The notes beneath the pieces were generated by a model. It saw only the letters and a program-made list of their open reading frames with translations. It was not told the DNA's origin and did not search any database. 64,000 nt of DNA from Paenibacillus dendritiformis (lineage in GTDB: Bacteria; Bacillota; Bacilli; Paenibacillales; Paenibacillaceae), in NCBI RefSeq assembly GCF_021654795.1, contig NZ_AP025344.1, positions 1,316,501 through 1,380,500 on the forward strand. Direction: 5' to 3'. The translations under genes and the position numbers were made by a program. Positions 1-9,100 of this stretch are shown piece by piece. The first letter of the stretch is position 1, and each line of letters begins with the position of its first letter.

Positions 1-465
1 GGCGCGATGATCTCCGACCGTTTTGAACGGAAGTGGAATTTGGTCGCTTCATCGCTCTTTATCGCAATATCCGTATTCTTTTATGGCATGACGGTCAATC
101 CGCTGTTCCTTATCGCGTTCGGCTTTCTCGTGAATCTAATCGAGCGAACCTATTCCTCCAACCTTTACACCTATACGTCTGAAATGTATCCGACATCGAT
201 TCGCGGGTCGGGCTATGGGCTAACGTACGGCTTGGGGCGGTTCTCCAATGTGCTTGGGCCGATGCTGATCAGCTTGCTGCTGCTTGAGTTCGGAAGCTTC
301 AGCGTCTTCGCGTTCATCTCGCTCTGCTGGGTCGGTTCAGCGATCGCCTTGAGCTTCGGTCCCGCCACCAACCGGCGCAGCCTGGATGACTTCGAGAGCG
401 GCGAGGATGAGATCAGACCATTCGAGCGAACCCGGGCGATGACGGCGATGGCCAAGAACGATTGA
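1..465 (+). CDS. MFS transporter, C-terminal part
   Basis: The reading frame is already open at base 1, so only the last 154 or so residues are present. It opens with a G-A-M-I-S-D-R-F-E-R-K stretch, which matches the cytoplasmic loop after a transmembrane helix in sugar-porter type major facilitator proteins. Four hydrophobic helices follow, with an aromatic and Gly-rich segment (RGSGYGLTYGLGRFSNVLGP) typical of helix 10-11 in metabolite:H+ symporters. The tail is charged and ends in the cytoplasm. The substrate cannot be told. The next gene runs the other way, and an imperfect GAGA-rich hairpin lies between them. Confidence 0.85.
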   Translation, partial: GAMISDRFERKWNLVASSLFIAISVFFYGMTVNPLFLIAFGFLVNLIERTYSSNLYTYTSEMYPTSIRGSGYGLTYGLGRFSNVLGPMLISLLLLEFGSFSVFAFISLCWVGSAIALSFGPATNRRSLDDFESGEDEIRPFERTRAMTAMAKND

Positions 466-511
466 GCAATCAGGGAAGAGAAGAAGATAGAGAGACCGCG
501 ATGGTTTCGCT

Positions 512-1390
512 CTATCTTCTTTTTGGCGTTTCCAAGTCTCTATTTTTCATAAAATCCACGAATTCCTTAATTAGCGTCAAGTTAAGCGACTCTTTCCGAT
601 AAATCATCCACGATTTCCGTTTCCATGGCTCGCCGTGCTGTGTGGTCAAATTAATTTTGTATAAATCCTCTTGGCCGCCGAGCACGATAGTCGGCAATAT
701 GGCATATCCGAGCCCGTTCAACACCATTTCTTTGCCGGTCTCCATCTTATCCACCTCCATCGCGATGTTCGGGGGCAGGGAATACCGCTCCTTCCACCAG
801 AGGTCGATCGTATTTTGCAGGGAGGGCTCCGTCTTATAATTGATTCGCGGGAGGCTGGGCAGGTCCTGAAGACGAATTTCGTGCTTGGAGACGATGCAAA
901 TATTCTCCTCCATCATTAAATGCTTCTCGTCCGGCCAATCGTAATCGCCCCGAATCATGCCGATATGGACATGCTGGCTGTAGACGGAATGAACGAGATT
1001 CGAGCTCCAGTCCGTCATGACCCTCACTTCCACATCCGGGTACTGCTCCAGAAATTGCTTGAGAATGGAGGGGAGAATATAAGTCGCAATATTGCTGGCT
1101 ACGCCCAAGCGAAGGATTCCCGTGACCTTATTGTCCATATTTCGCAGAAATTCTTTCGTCTGGCGAAGCTGCAGGCGCATATCTTTGGCGTACTTGACCA
1201 GATGCTCCCCCTGAGGCGTGAATTGAATGCCCCTTCTTCCCCGGTTGACGATCTTGACGCCGAATTCTTTTTCCAGCTGTTGTATCCGGTACGTTAGCGC
1301 CGGCTGAGAAATATAAAGCTTCTCCGCGGCCTTGGTAATGTTCTGCTCATGGTGCAGTGTCTCCAAAATGATCCAATCTTTCTCCTCCAT
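512..1390 (-). CDS. LysR-family regulator, CcpC-like subgroup
   Basis: A 292-residue LysR-type transcription factor. Residues about 14-45 form the N-terminal winged helix-turn-helix (N-I-T-K-A-A-E-K-L-Y-I-S-Q-P-A-L-T). The effector domain carries W-S-S-N-L-V and V-H-I-G-M-I-R-G, which I recognise from the CcpC group that senses citrate and controls TCA-cycle genes in Bacillus. I chose the ATG at 1390 because GAGGAGG lies 5 bases before it; the ATG at 1393 is too close to that site. The gene is divergent from the PrpF-like gene, so it most likely controls that gene and itself from the shared 140-bp gap. The link to tricarboxylic acids is inference from subgroup and neighbour. Confidence 0.88.
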   Translation of the reverse strand: MEEKDWIILETLHHEQNITKAAEKLYISQPALTYRIQQLEKEFGVKIVNRGRRGIQFTPQGEHLVKYAKDMRLQLRQTKEFLRNMDNKVTGILRLGVASNIATYILPSILKQFLEQYPDVEVRVMTDWSSNLVHSVYSQHVHIGMIRGDYDWPDEKHLMMEENICIVSKHEIRLQDLPSLPRINYKTEPSLQNTIDLWWKERYSLPPNIAMEVDKMETGKEMVLNGLGYAILPTIVLGGQEDLYKINLTTQHGEPWKRKSWMIYRKESLNLTLIKEFVDFMKNRDLETPKRR

Positions 1391-1433
1391 CATATCCTCC
1401 TCGCTCCAGATATCGAAAAAAATTATCGAAAAC

Positions 1434-1455
1434 AATAAAAGTTCGATATTTTATT
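1434..1455. promoter_or_regulatory. candidate LysR operator in divergent gap
   Basis: AATAAAA and TTTTATT form an inverted repeat separated by 8 bases (GTTCGATA). Two copies of TATCGAAA lie just beside it, at about 1411 and 1424. CcpC-type regulators are known to bind ATAA/TTAT dyads, so this AT-rich dyad between the regulator and the PrpF-like gene is a reasonable operator. No binding evidence exists. Confidence 0.4.
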
Positions 1456-1531
1456 TATTGCAAATACAGTAATACACTGAAATTAAAAAGTCAATGAATC
1501 AACGGCAGCGATAGATAAGGAGTGAGGGGTA

Positions 1532-2698
1532 ATGTATGGCTTCGGACAAGTGGTCGGCATACCGGCAGTGATGATGCGGGGAGGGACAAGCAAAGGGCTC
1601 GTATTGCGGACCTGCGATCTCCCGTCAGACGGCGCGCTGCGGGATCAGGTTATTTTGCGCATGTTCGGAAGCCCGGACAGCAATCAGATCGACGGGCTGG
1701 GAGGGGGGAGCAGTCTGACCAGCAAGCTGGCCCTGATCGGCCCTCCTTCTCATCCGGAGGCGCATATCGATTATACCTTCGGGCAAGTCAGCCTTGACAA
1801 GAACATTATCGATTATAAAGTCACTTGCGGGAATCTGACGGCGGCGGTCGGGCTGTATGCCGCGGAAGAAGGTTACGTCCCCTTGGCTGAACCGATTACG
1901 GAAGTGAAGATATACAATACCAATATCGATAAACTGGTTATTGCCGAAATTCCGGTGAAGAACGGGGCCATTCAATATGAAGGCCAGTTCTCGATCGCTG
2001 GCGTTCCGGGCGAATCGTCCAGGATTATGCTGAATTTTCCCGATGCGGGCGGGACGTTTACGCGCAAAACGCTCCCGACAGGAAATGTCGTCGACACGGT
2101 GCAAGCGGGTGACGGGCGGCGGATGGAGATCAGTATCGTGGACTGCGTCAACACGATTGTCTTTGTCAACGCGCGGGATGTCGGGCTTGCGGGCACGGAG
2201 CTTCGGGAGGACATCAACGGCAATGCGGCGCTGCTGGACACGCTGGAGCAGATTCGTGTCGAGGGCGGCATTCTGGCCGGGCTAATCCGGCCGGACGAAC
2301 CAGTCGGCCCGGGAACCCATTCGCTCCCCAAGCTCGTCATCGTCGCGAAGCCGGCCGATTATGTCACGTCGGCTCATGAGATGATACGCGCGGCGGACAT
2401 CGATATTTTATCGCGCTATATTTCGATGGGGGGCCTTCATAGGGCCCATGCTGTCGGCGGTGCGTTGGCGCTTGCGGCCGCCTGCCAAATCCCGGGGACG
2501 CTCCCCAACCGGTTGGCGGCATCCTCGGGTTCGGCCGTGCGCATCGGGCACCCGTCCGGCACGATGTATGCGGAAGCCGCCGTCGCCAGCACAGCATCGG
2601 ATTGGCTGGTCATGCGAGCGGCTTGCGGCCGAACCGCCCGCAGGCTAATGGCCGGCGACGCCTATATTCCGGCAGCCGTGCTGTCTGCCCCGAACTAA
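1532..2698 (+). CDS. PrpF-family isomerase (4-oxalomesaconate tautomerase-like)
   Basis: A 388-residue protein of the PrpF/diaminopimelate-epimerase fold. The N-terminus (I-P-A-V-M-M-R-G-G-T-S-K-G) and the segment C-G-N-L-T-A-A-V-G at about residue 105 are family signatures; the Cys sits where the epimerase fold has a catalytic base. A Gly-rich motif (G-L-G-G-G-S-S-L-T-S-K) lies near residue 55. Relatives isomerise aconitate in the methylcitrate cycle (PrpF) or tautomerise 4-oxalomesaconate in gallate breakdown (GalD). No acnD, prpB or gallate genes adjoin it, so the substrate is open. Control is probably by the divergent LysR regulator. Confidence 0.85.
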   Translation: MYGFGQVVGIPAVMMRGGTSKGLVLRTCDLPSDGALRDQVILRMFGSPDSNQIDGLGGGSSLTSKLALIGPPSHPEAHIDYTFGQVSLDKNIIDYKVTCGNLTAAVGLYAAEEGYVPLAEPITEVKIYNTNIDKLVIAEIPVKNGAIQYEGQFSIAGVPGESSRIMLNFPDAGGTFTRKTLPTGNVVDTVQAGDGRRMEISIVDCVNTIVFVNARDVGLAGTELREDINGNAALLDTLEQIRVEGGILAGLIRPDEPVGPGTHSLPKLVIVAKPADYVTSAHEMIRAADIDILSRYISMGGLHRAHAVGGALALAAACQIPGTLPNRLAASSGSAVRIGHPSGTMYAEAAVASTASDWLVMRAACGRTARRLMAGDAYIPAAVLSAPN

Positions 2699-2768
2699 GC
2701 GTCCTGTCCGCGAATCGGGAGGCAGCATGAGGAGCGGGCGCTGGCTTCAGGAGCATAGGCATGGAATG

Positions 2769-2807
2769 CACAAACCGGGAAGCCCCCTGCGGGCTTCCCG
2801 GTCTGTG
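2769..2807. terminator. hairpin between convergent genes
   Basis: CCGGGAAGCCC and GGGCTTCCCGG pair perfectly around a CCTGC loop, and the stem extends outward with one mismatch. There is no long T run on either side. Lying between the ends of the PrpF-like gene and hemQ, it probably ends transcription from both. Confidence 0.6.
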
Positions 2808-2831
2808 CTTCTCCGGCTAGCGTAAAGAACG

Positions 2832-3584
2832 CTATACCTTCATGATGTCGTTCAGCTTCTCCGGCGTAAGCAGGTTCCCGACGTAGAAGGAGCCGAACTC
2901 GCCGAAGCGGGCGCTCACTTCATCGAAGCGCATCTCGTAGACCAGCTTCTTGAATTGCAGCGCGTCGTCGCTGAACAGCGTGACGCCCCATTCCCAATCA
3001 TCGAGGCCGACGGAGCCGGTAATGATCTGCTTCACCTTCCCGGCATAGCTGCGGCCGATCATGCCGTGGCTTCGCATCATGGCGCGGCGATCGTCCATGG
3101 ACAGCATGTACCAGTTGTCGGAGAGATCGCGCTTCTTGTTCATCGGATAGAAGCAGATATGCTTGCTCTTCGGCAGCGCCGGCTTCAGGCGGGCCGCCAC
3201 TTCCGGATTGTCCATCGGATCGCCGGTCGCTCCGGGCTTCGCCATATAATTGCTCAGCTCGACAATGCTCACGTACGAGTAAGTTGGAATCGTATATTGT
3301 GCGAAGGAGGTTTTGTTGAAGGCATGCTCCATCGCGTTCAATTCTTCCAAGGTCTCGCGCAGATGGAATTGAACGAGATCGGCCTTCTGCCCGACGATGC
3401 TGTATACGGCGGTGCTTCCCCGCTTCTCTTCTTCCGCCTTGGTCCAAGCGGACCAGAGCGATTGCAGCTCGTCCAGCGCATGCGCTCGCTCCTCGTCATC
3501 CGCCTTGTTCCACTTCGTCCAGTCGATTAAGCGAAAATCATGGAGCGCATACCAGCCTTCCAATGTTAATGCGGCTTCATTCAT
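2832..3584 (-). CDS. hemQ: coproheme decarboxylase HemQ
   Basis: A 250-residue member of the chlorite-dismutase family. HemQ decarboxylates two propionates of coproheme III with peroxide, the last step of the Gram-positive (coproporphyrin-dependent) heme pathway in the cytosol. Visible marks are the F-Y-P-M-N-K-K-R-D segment, whose Tyr146 corresponds to the radical-forming Tyr of the family, and R-S-H-G-M-I-G-R with His173 as proximal heme ligand. The length is typical. The ATG at 3584 has GGAGGT seven bases upstream; a longer in-frame start at 3632 lacks such a site. No other heme gene is next to it. Confidence 0.95.
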   Translation of the reverse strand: MNEAALTLEGWYALHDFRLIDWTKWNKADDEERAHALDELQSLWSAWTKAEEEKRGSTAVYSIVGQKADLVQFHLRETLEELNAMEHAFNKTSFAQYTIPTYSYVSIVELSNYMAKPGATGDPMDNPEVAARLKPALPKSKHICFYPMNKKRDLSDNWYMLSMDDRRAMMRSHGMIGRSYAGKVKQIITGSVGLDDWEWGVTLFSDDALQFKKLVYEMRFDEVSARFGEFGSFYVGNLLTPEKLNDIMKV

Positions 3585-3817
3585 GTCGTGAACCTCCAAT
3601 GCTTTATTATATGAAAATGTCTTCATCGTCAAACATACACAAGGCCATTGTAGCGTAACTATCGGCCCAGGGGCAACTTGGGGGTGACAAATGTCACTGA
3701 ATGTTCGTTGATTTTTGGCTTCTCTGCCAGTACACTAATACTAATCAAGGCAAATTAGTGAATTTTGGATATGCGGCAGGCCGTCGGAGTATCCAGGCGG
3801 AGATAGGTTACAGGGGG

Positions 3818-4126
3818 ATGATGATAGACATGATGGGATGGATAATGGTCATCATTTTGATGATGCTGTTCTTCGTCATGATGTTCGGCATCGGGTTTAT
3901 TTTGAACATGCTGATGAAGACGACCTGGTTCCCAATCGGATTTTACATCGTTATTGTGCTGCCGGCGACCATTTGGATGCTGTGGAAGAGCGAGCTGTCC
4001 TTTTTCGGCAACATCGGAAGCTACGGTCTTGTCGATTATTTGACGGCATTGGCGGGGCTGGCGGGAGCCTTCGTCAGCGGCAAGACGATCGACGTGCTTC
4101 GCAAGAGCGGCTACAAAATGTTCTGA
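3818..4126 (+). CDS. yuiB: YuiB-like small membrane protein
   Basis: About 102 residues with three hydrophobic helices: a Met-rich first helix, G-F-I-L-N-M-L-M-K-T-T-W-F followed by a second helix, and a third ending in G-K-T-I-D-V-L-R-K-S-G-Y-K-M-F. This pattern and the R-K-S-G-Y-x-M-F end match Bacillus YuiB, an integral membrane protein of unknown function. The start is uncertain: ATG codons lie at 3818, 3821, 3830 and 3833 behind TAGGT and AGGGGG. The 3818 start gives about the family length. Confidence 0.75.
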   Translation: MMIDMMGWIMVIILMMLFFVMMFGIGFILNMLMKTTWFPIGFYIVIVLPATIWMLWKSELSFFGNIGSYGLVDYLTALAGLAGAFVSGKTIDVLRKSGYKMF

Positions 4127-4216
4127 CTTGGTTTACTGGGCGTGGAACGGGGTTCCGCGCCTTTTTGGATCGCCCGGGGGCGCGCGAGTGCGCTTATTCC
4201 GGCCGAAGTATGCCCC

Positions 4217-4440
4217 ACGGACACCGCCAGATGATGCGCGAATGTGAAAGGTCCCGCACAGAGCGCGGTGAGCGGCACGGACATTTCCGGACGAGGCATA
4301 AATGCTAGGAATCATGCAAAAGTGCAGTGCAGTGAGAGGCACAGACACCCCCGGACGAGGCACGAATGGGAATGGTCCTTGCGAAAGTGCTTCAGACACC
4401 GTCAGATGAGCCGCGAATCCTAAAATCCTGCAAAAGTGCA
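4217..4440. repeat. about 60-bp imperfect tandem repeats, four units
   Basis: Four diverged units begin near 4217, 4277, 4341 and 4392. Each carries a core like ACGGACACC, then CCAGATGATGC or CCGGACGAGGC, then GAATG. Later units contain GTGCAGTGC and CATGCAAAAGTGC. Unit lengths are roughly 60, 64 and 52 bases. The open frames here are short, differ from unit to unit and lack ribosome sites, so I regard the stretch as non-coding. Confidence 0.55.
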
Positions 4441-5240
4441 GGAATTTTTGAGTTTATTGGGGGATTTTTGTGAAATTCCTGCGAAAATGCAGGAATTCAC
4501 AACTTTTCCTCTATTTGAGGCTGTTTGCGGGCGAAATTGATGCAGATTTCAGGCTGTTGGAAAACCCCTGTTTTTTGTGAAGGGGTGGAGAAGGTCCATT
4601 TTCCTCATCCAAACTTTGGCTCTTAGAGCGTTTTAAATCGATTTTTTCTACCGGGAGAAGAGATCCACATCACAGGTGAAAAGTCCCATAGACTACTCAA
4701 TGGCCTGATTTTACGGGATCCAACCGACCGCGTCGGATGCTGGGGGCATCATCGCCTTCAGGAAGCATTATCAGCCTGCTGGAAGCACTATCGGCCTGCT
4801 GGAAGCATCGTTGCCTCCTGGGGCTTGGACGTGCGGAGGAAATTGCTGCTATTTTACAGGAATTTCGGCTTAATGAGTCCCCATCCCGAGGAATTGCTGC
4901 AAATCTACATCATTTTAGGCCCTTTTGCTTCAAACCGAAGCGAAACGGGGGAAATTCCTGTAATTTTGCAGGATTCCCTTTCTGGAATAGTCGTCCCTAT
5001 CGAATTGCTGTATTTCTGCAGGATTTCGCTTACCGAATCGGCGTGCCTGGAAAAATCGTGGTGTTTGCGGATTTCTCCTGCCGGATGGGCGTGTCTAGGG
5101 AAATGGTACAGTTTTCAGGATGGTGGAAATATCCATTTTCCTACTCAAAACTTCTTTCTCAACAGCCTGAGATTTGCAGGATTTTATGATTCGAACATCC
5201 GACTCGGTGGGAATGCTGCATAATTGCATTATTTTCTCAG
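4427..5240. repeat. CTGCA inverted-repeat family, cluster A
   Basis: A run of short imperfect palindromes on the theme GAAATTGCTGCA-TTTTGCAGGAATTTC. Clear copies are at 4427-4442 (CCTGCA/TGCAGG around AAAG), 4474-4497 (AATTCCTGC/GCAGGAATT), 4837-4864, 4947-4976, 5003-5030 and 5211-5235, with partial copies near 4890 and 5165. They are spaced by 50-100 bases of otherwise featureless DNA. The same family returns at 31.9 kb and 54.8 kb. No credible gene overlaps this stretch. Confidence 0.65.
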
Positions 5241-5339
5241 AACTTCAAGGATAGAGAGCTCGCCCCAGCGTCAGGGTCAGCAATGCAACGGGCGCATTCG
5301 CCGCAGGAATCGGTGTATCTCTCCGCACGCATTCTCTTT

Positions 5340-5710
5340 CAAAGAAGGTAGCCTCGAACTAGCTGTCTCCCAAGCTGCCATCTCCAAAGCGGTTGTCCTC
5401 AGAGTAGCGCTCTCCCAAGCTGTCATCTTCAGAGGAGTTTTCTCCTCAAAAGAGAGTCTTCTAAACAGTTCCCCTAAGTAACGATAACCAAAGGACACTT
5501 TTATCCCCAAACATGCTGTCTCCAAAGCGGTGATCCTCAGTTTCAGTTACATTCCAATCTAAAATGCAGTAACCTCAAAAGCATCGGACAAAATTACATT
5601 AAATTCCAATAAAGTTAAATATCTAAAGTGGCAATTTTCAAGAACTATCGCTAAAGTCGTCATCGCTAAAGTCGTCATCGCTAAAGTCGTCATCGCTAAA
5701 GTCGTAAACT
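5340..5710. repeat. degenerate 15-bp tandem repeat
   Basis: The region has a 15-base period with variants such as TCTCCCAAGCTGCCA, TCTCCAAAGCGGTTG and TCTCCCAAGCTGTCA, drifting into four nearly exact copies of ATCGCTAAAGTCGTC at 5647-5706. In the minus strand the exact copies read as repeated Asp-Asp-Phe-Ser-Asp, similar to the A(D/N)(L/F)xx pentapeptide repeat, but stops and frame shifts break any long frame. It is either a simple satellite or a decayed pentapeptide-repeat gene. Confidence 0.6.
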
Positions 5711-5723
5711 CTAAACCGTTAAC

Positions 5724-5772
5724 TCTAAAGTCTAAAGTCTAAAGTCTAAAGTCTAAAGTCTAAAGTCTAAAG
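5724..5772. repeat. seven exact TCTAAAG heptamers
   Basis: Seven head-to-tail copies of TCTAAAG follow directly on the 15-bp array, whose core (GCTAAAGTC) they resemble. CGTAAACTCTAAACC flanks the array on both sides. A seven-base unit cannot keep a reading frame while varying in number, so this is non-coding and probably unstable in copy number. Confidence 0.85.
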
Positions 5773-6121
5773 TCGTAAACTCTAAACCAGCAGAGATCTG
5801 TGAGATAGTGTTCTATGATGTTGTTATCCTTTTTTGAATAATCTTCTTACAACTTTTCTCCCCCAATCATCGATCCTATCCAGCCTCGTTATCCCGAATA
5901 TAGAATAGTATCCCTGTGTGTAGATATTTATCCTTGTAGCTGGCCCGCCGGGGTGTTTTAGTGGAATATAGAGAGCTCCTGGGAATATTTTGCTTGGCGG
6001 CAGCGGAAGCTGCGGCGGGCAGGAGGAGCGAAGTTGGAGGTGATGCAGCGAAGGTGAAGACGTTGGCCTTCCACGAAGGCGTAATTCATCCTGATATGAA
6101 AAAAAGGAGGAATGTAATGAA
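5773..6121 (+). other. upstream region of chitinase gene
   Basis: This stretch is AT-rich to about 5930 and GC-rich after it. It ends in AAAAAGGAGG (6101-6110), the ribosome site of the chitinase gene 11 bases before its ATG. I see no convincing -35/-10 pair and no gene. Confidence 0.4.
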
Positions 6122-9100
6122 ATGAGGGCAGCGAACCGCAAAGCACTGGTTTGTCTCTTCGTGATTGCCTTGCTCTGTTCCGTCTTCCCAGCAAGTGTAT
6201 TTGCGGCCCCGGCCTGGGCGCCGAATACCGCTTACCGGACCGGCGATGTCGTCGCCTACGGCGGAGCCGACTACAAATGTATCCAGCCGCACACTTCGCT
6301 GGACGGATGGGAGCCGCCGAACGCGCCGGCGCTGTGGACGCCGCATGCAGGCCCCGGACCGAACCCGGAGCCTGGGCCGGATACCGAGCGGCCGACCGCG
6401 CCGGCGAATCTGGCCGTGACGGACTTCACGGCCACGTCCGTCTCGCTAAGCTGGAGCGCGGCAAGCGATAATGTCGGCGTCACCGGGTACGAGGTGTACC
6501 GGAACGGGCAACTCGCGGGAACGACCGCGCTCACGTCGTATATCGCGGCGGGGCTGACGCCGGACACACGGTATACGTTCACCGTGAAAGCAAAGGATGC
6601 GGCGGGCAATGCATCCGAACCGAGTGCGGCCGTCAACGCCACGACCGCGCCGGGCGGGCCGGGCCCGAATCCGGTTCCCGGCAAGCTGCTGATCGGCTAC
6701 TGGCATAACTTCGACAACGGCTCGACCGCCCTGAAGCTGCGCGACGTATCGCCGCAGTATGACGTCATCCATGTCGCCTTCGCCGAGACGACAGGGGGAG
6801 ACCGCTCGACCTTGAGCTTCACGCCGTACAACGCCACGGTGGAGGAATTCCGTGCGGATGTCGCTTATTTGCACAGCCAGGGGAAGAAGGTGCTGATCTC
6901 CATCGGCGGGCAGAACGGCTCGGTCGAGCTTCACAGCAATCAGGACGTCCAAAATTTCGTGAATTCATTGGAAAACATCATCCGAACCTATGGATTTGAC
7001 GGACTGGATATCGATTTGGAGGGCGGATCCGTCTCGTTGGGCGCGGGTGACACCGATTACCGCCATCCGACGACGCCGAAAATCGTCAACCTCATTGCCG
7101 CCGTCCGGCAGCTCGGCGATCGCGTCGGCCCGGGCTTCATGCTGACGATGGCGCCGGAGATCGCCTACGTCCAGGGCGGCATCGTCGCCTATGCCGGTCC
7201 ATGGGGCGCTTACCTGCCTGTCATTCACGGGCTGCGCGACAAGCTGGATTTCATTCATGTCCAGCATTATAACGCCGGCGGCAACGAGGCGCTGGACGGC
7301 CGCGTCTATACACAGGGGACGGCCGACTTCCAGGTGGCCATGGCGGAAATGCTGCTGCGCGGCTTCCCGATTGGACGCAACCCGAACAATATGTTCGAGC
7401 CGCTGCGGGAAGATCAGGTCGCGATCGGCTTGCCGGCCGTGCCTAGCGCCGCGCCTTCGGGCGGTTACACCTCGGGGGCGGATATCGCGAAGGCGCTCCG
7501 CTATATCGTGAAGGGGACATCCTACGGCGGGGCGTATCAGCTGCAGCAAGCCGGGGGCTATCCGAACTTCCGCGGCGTGATGACATGGTCGGTCAATTGG
7601 GACGCCACGAGCGGCTACGCCTTTGCCAATCAGGTCCGGTCGGCCTTCGACGGATTAAGCAGCGCCGCCGGCCTTGCCGCTGGCCCGGAACAGGCGGGCC
7701 GCATCCTCTCGGCAGGGCTAACCGAAGCGCCATCAGTTGAAGCGCTGCCTTCAGCCGCCGCCGCCCCGCCAGGTGAAGCGCTGCTGGCCGTAGCGCCATC
7801 GCCAGCCGCAGCGCCGCTAGCCGCTGCTGCAGCGCTGCCGGCTGCTGACCAAGCCCTTGCCGAGGCGGCCGCATGGGCTCCGGGGGTGGCCTACGCCGTC
7901 GACGATCTCGTCTCGTACCAAGGGAAGATATACCGCTGCCAGCAGCCGCACACGTCGCTGGCAGGCTGGGAGCCGCCTAACGTGCCGGCGCTGTGGAGCT
8001 ACGTCAGCGAGGGAGAAGCGCCGGAGGATAACGAACCTCCCAGCGCTCCCGCCGATCTGCGGCTGATCGGCAAGACGGCGACCAGCGTGTCGCTCGCCTG
8101 GAGCCCGGCATCGGACAATGTCGGGGTGACCGGTTACGAGGTGTACCGGGATCAGACATTGGCCGCGACGACGAGCGGCACAAGCGCGGGCGTGACCGGA
8201 TTATCGCCGGAGACGACGTATTCCTTCACCGTGAAGGCGAAGGATGCGGCCGGCAATGTCTCCCCGCCCAGCACCGCCTTGAGCGTGAAGACCTCCTCTG
8301 CCGGCGAACCGGGGCCGCTGCCCGGCAAAGTATTGGTCGGCTACTGGCATAACTTCGTGAACGGAGCGGGCTTCCTTCCGCTCCGGGAGGTCTCGGGCAA
8401 TTTCGATGTCATCCATATCGCATTTGCCGAACCGGCGGACAATAGCGGGAAGATCGAATTCACGCCTTACCAATATGCAGAGGCCGACTTCAAGGAAGAT
8501 GTCGCTTACTTGCAGAGCCTGGGCAAAAAAGTGACCCTCTCGATCGGCGGCCAGAACGGTCATGTCGAATTGACGACTCCCGCTGCCCGCGACAAGTTCG
8601 TCCAATCGGTGATCGCGATCATCGAGAAGTACGGCTTCGACGGATTGGACATTGATTTCGAAGGGCAATCGCTGTATTTGAACCAGGGGGACACGGATCT
8701 CGATCGCCCGACGACACCGGCGGTTGTCCATCTGATCGAGGCGCTGCGAACCATTCATGATCATTTCGGATCGGAGTTCCTGCTGACGATGGCGCCGGAG
8801 ACGTTTTTCGTCCAGGTCGGGTACACGAATTACGGCGCCGGCCAATGGGGCGGCGACCGGCGCGCCGGGGCGTACCTGCCCGTCATTCACGCCTTGCGCG
8901 ACATCATCGCTTGGGTCCAGGTGCAGCATTACAATTCCGGACCGGTGACCGGTCTCGACGATCGGTTCTATTCGATGGGCAGCGCCGATTTCCATGCGGC
9001 GATGGCCGACATGCTGGTGACGGGCTTCCCGCTTGCCAGAGATCCAAGTCGGGTCTTCCCGGGTCTGCGCCCGGATCAGGTCGTCATCGGCCTGCCGGCC

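Noticed and set aside
4737..5223. Overlapping open frames of 130-150 codons in the repeat zone
   Set aside because: Their peptides follow the DNA repeats, have no ribosome sites and share no reading frame between repeat copies.
5224..5525. Small frames on both strands across the 15-bp repeats
   Set aside because: Regular peptide patterns come from the 15-base period. Neither strand has a good start, and stops interrupt the array, so I list it as a repeat rather than a gene.
4217..5772. CRISPR array
   Set aside because: The repeats have no constant-length unique spacers, the units differ from each other, and no cas gene is present in the window.
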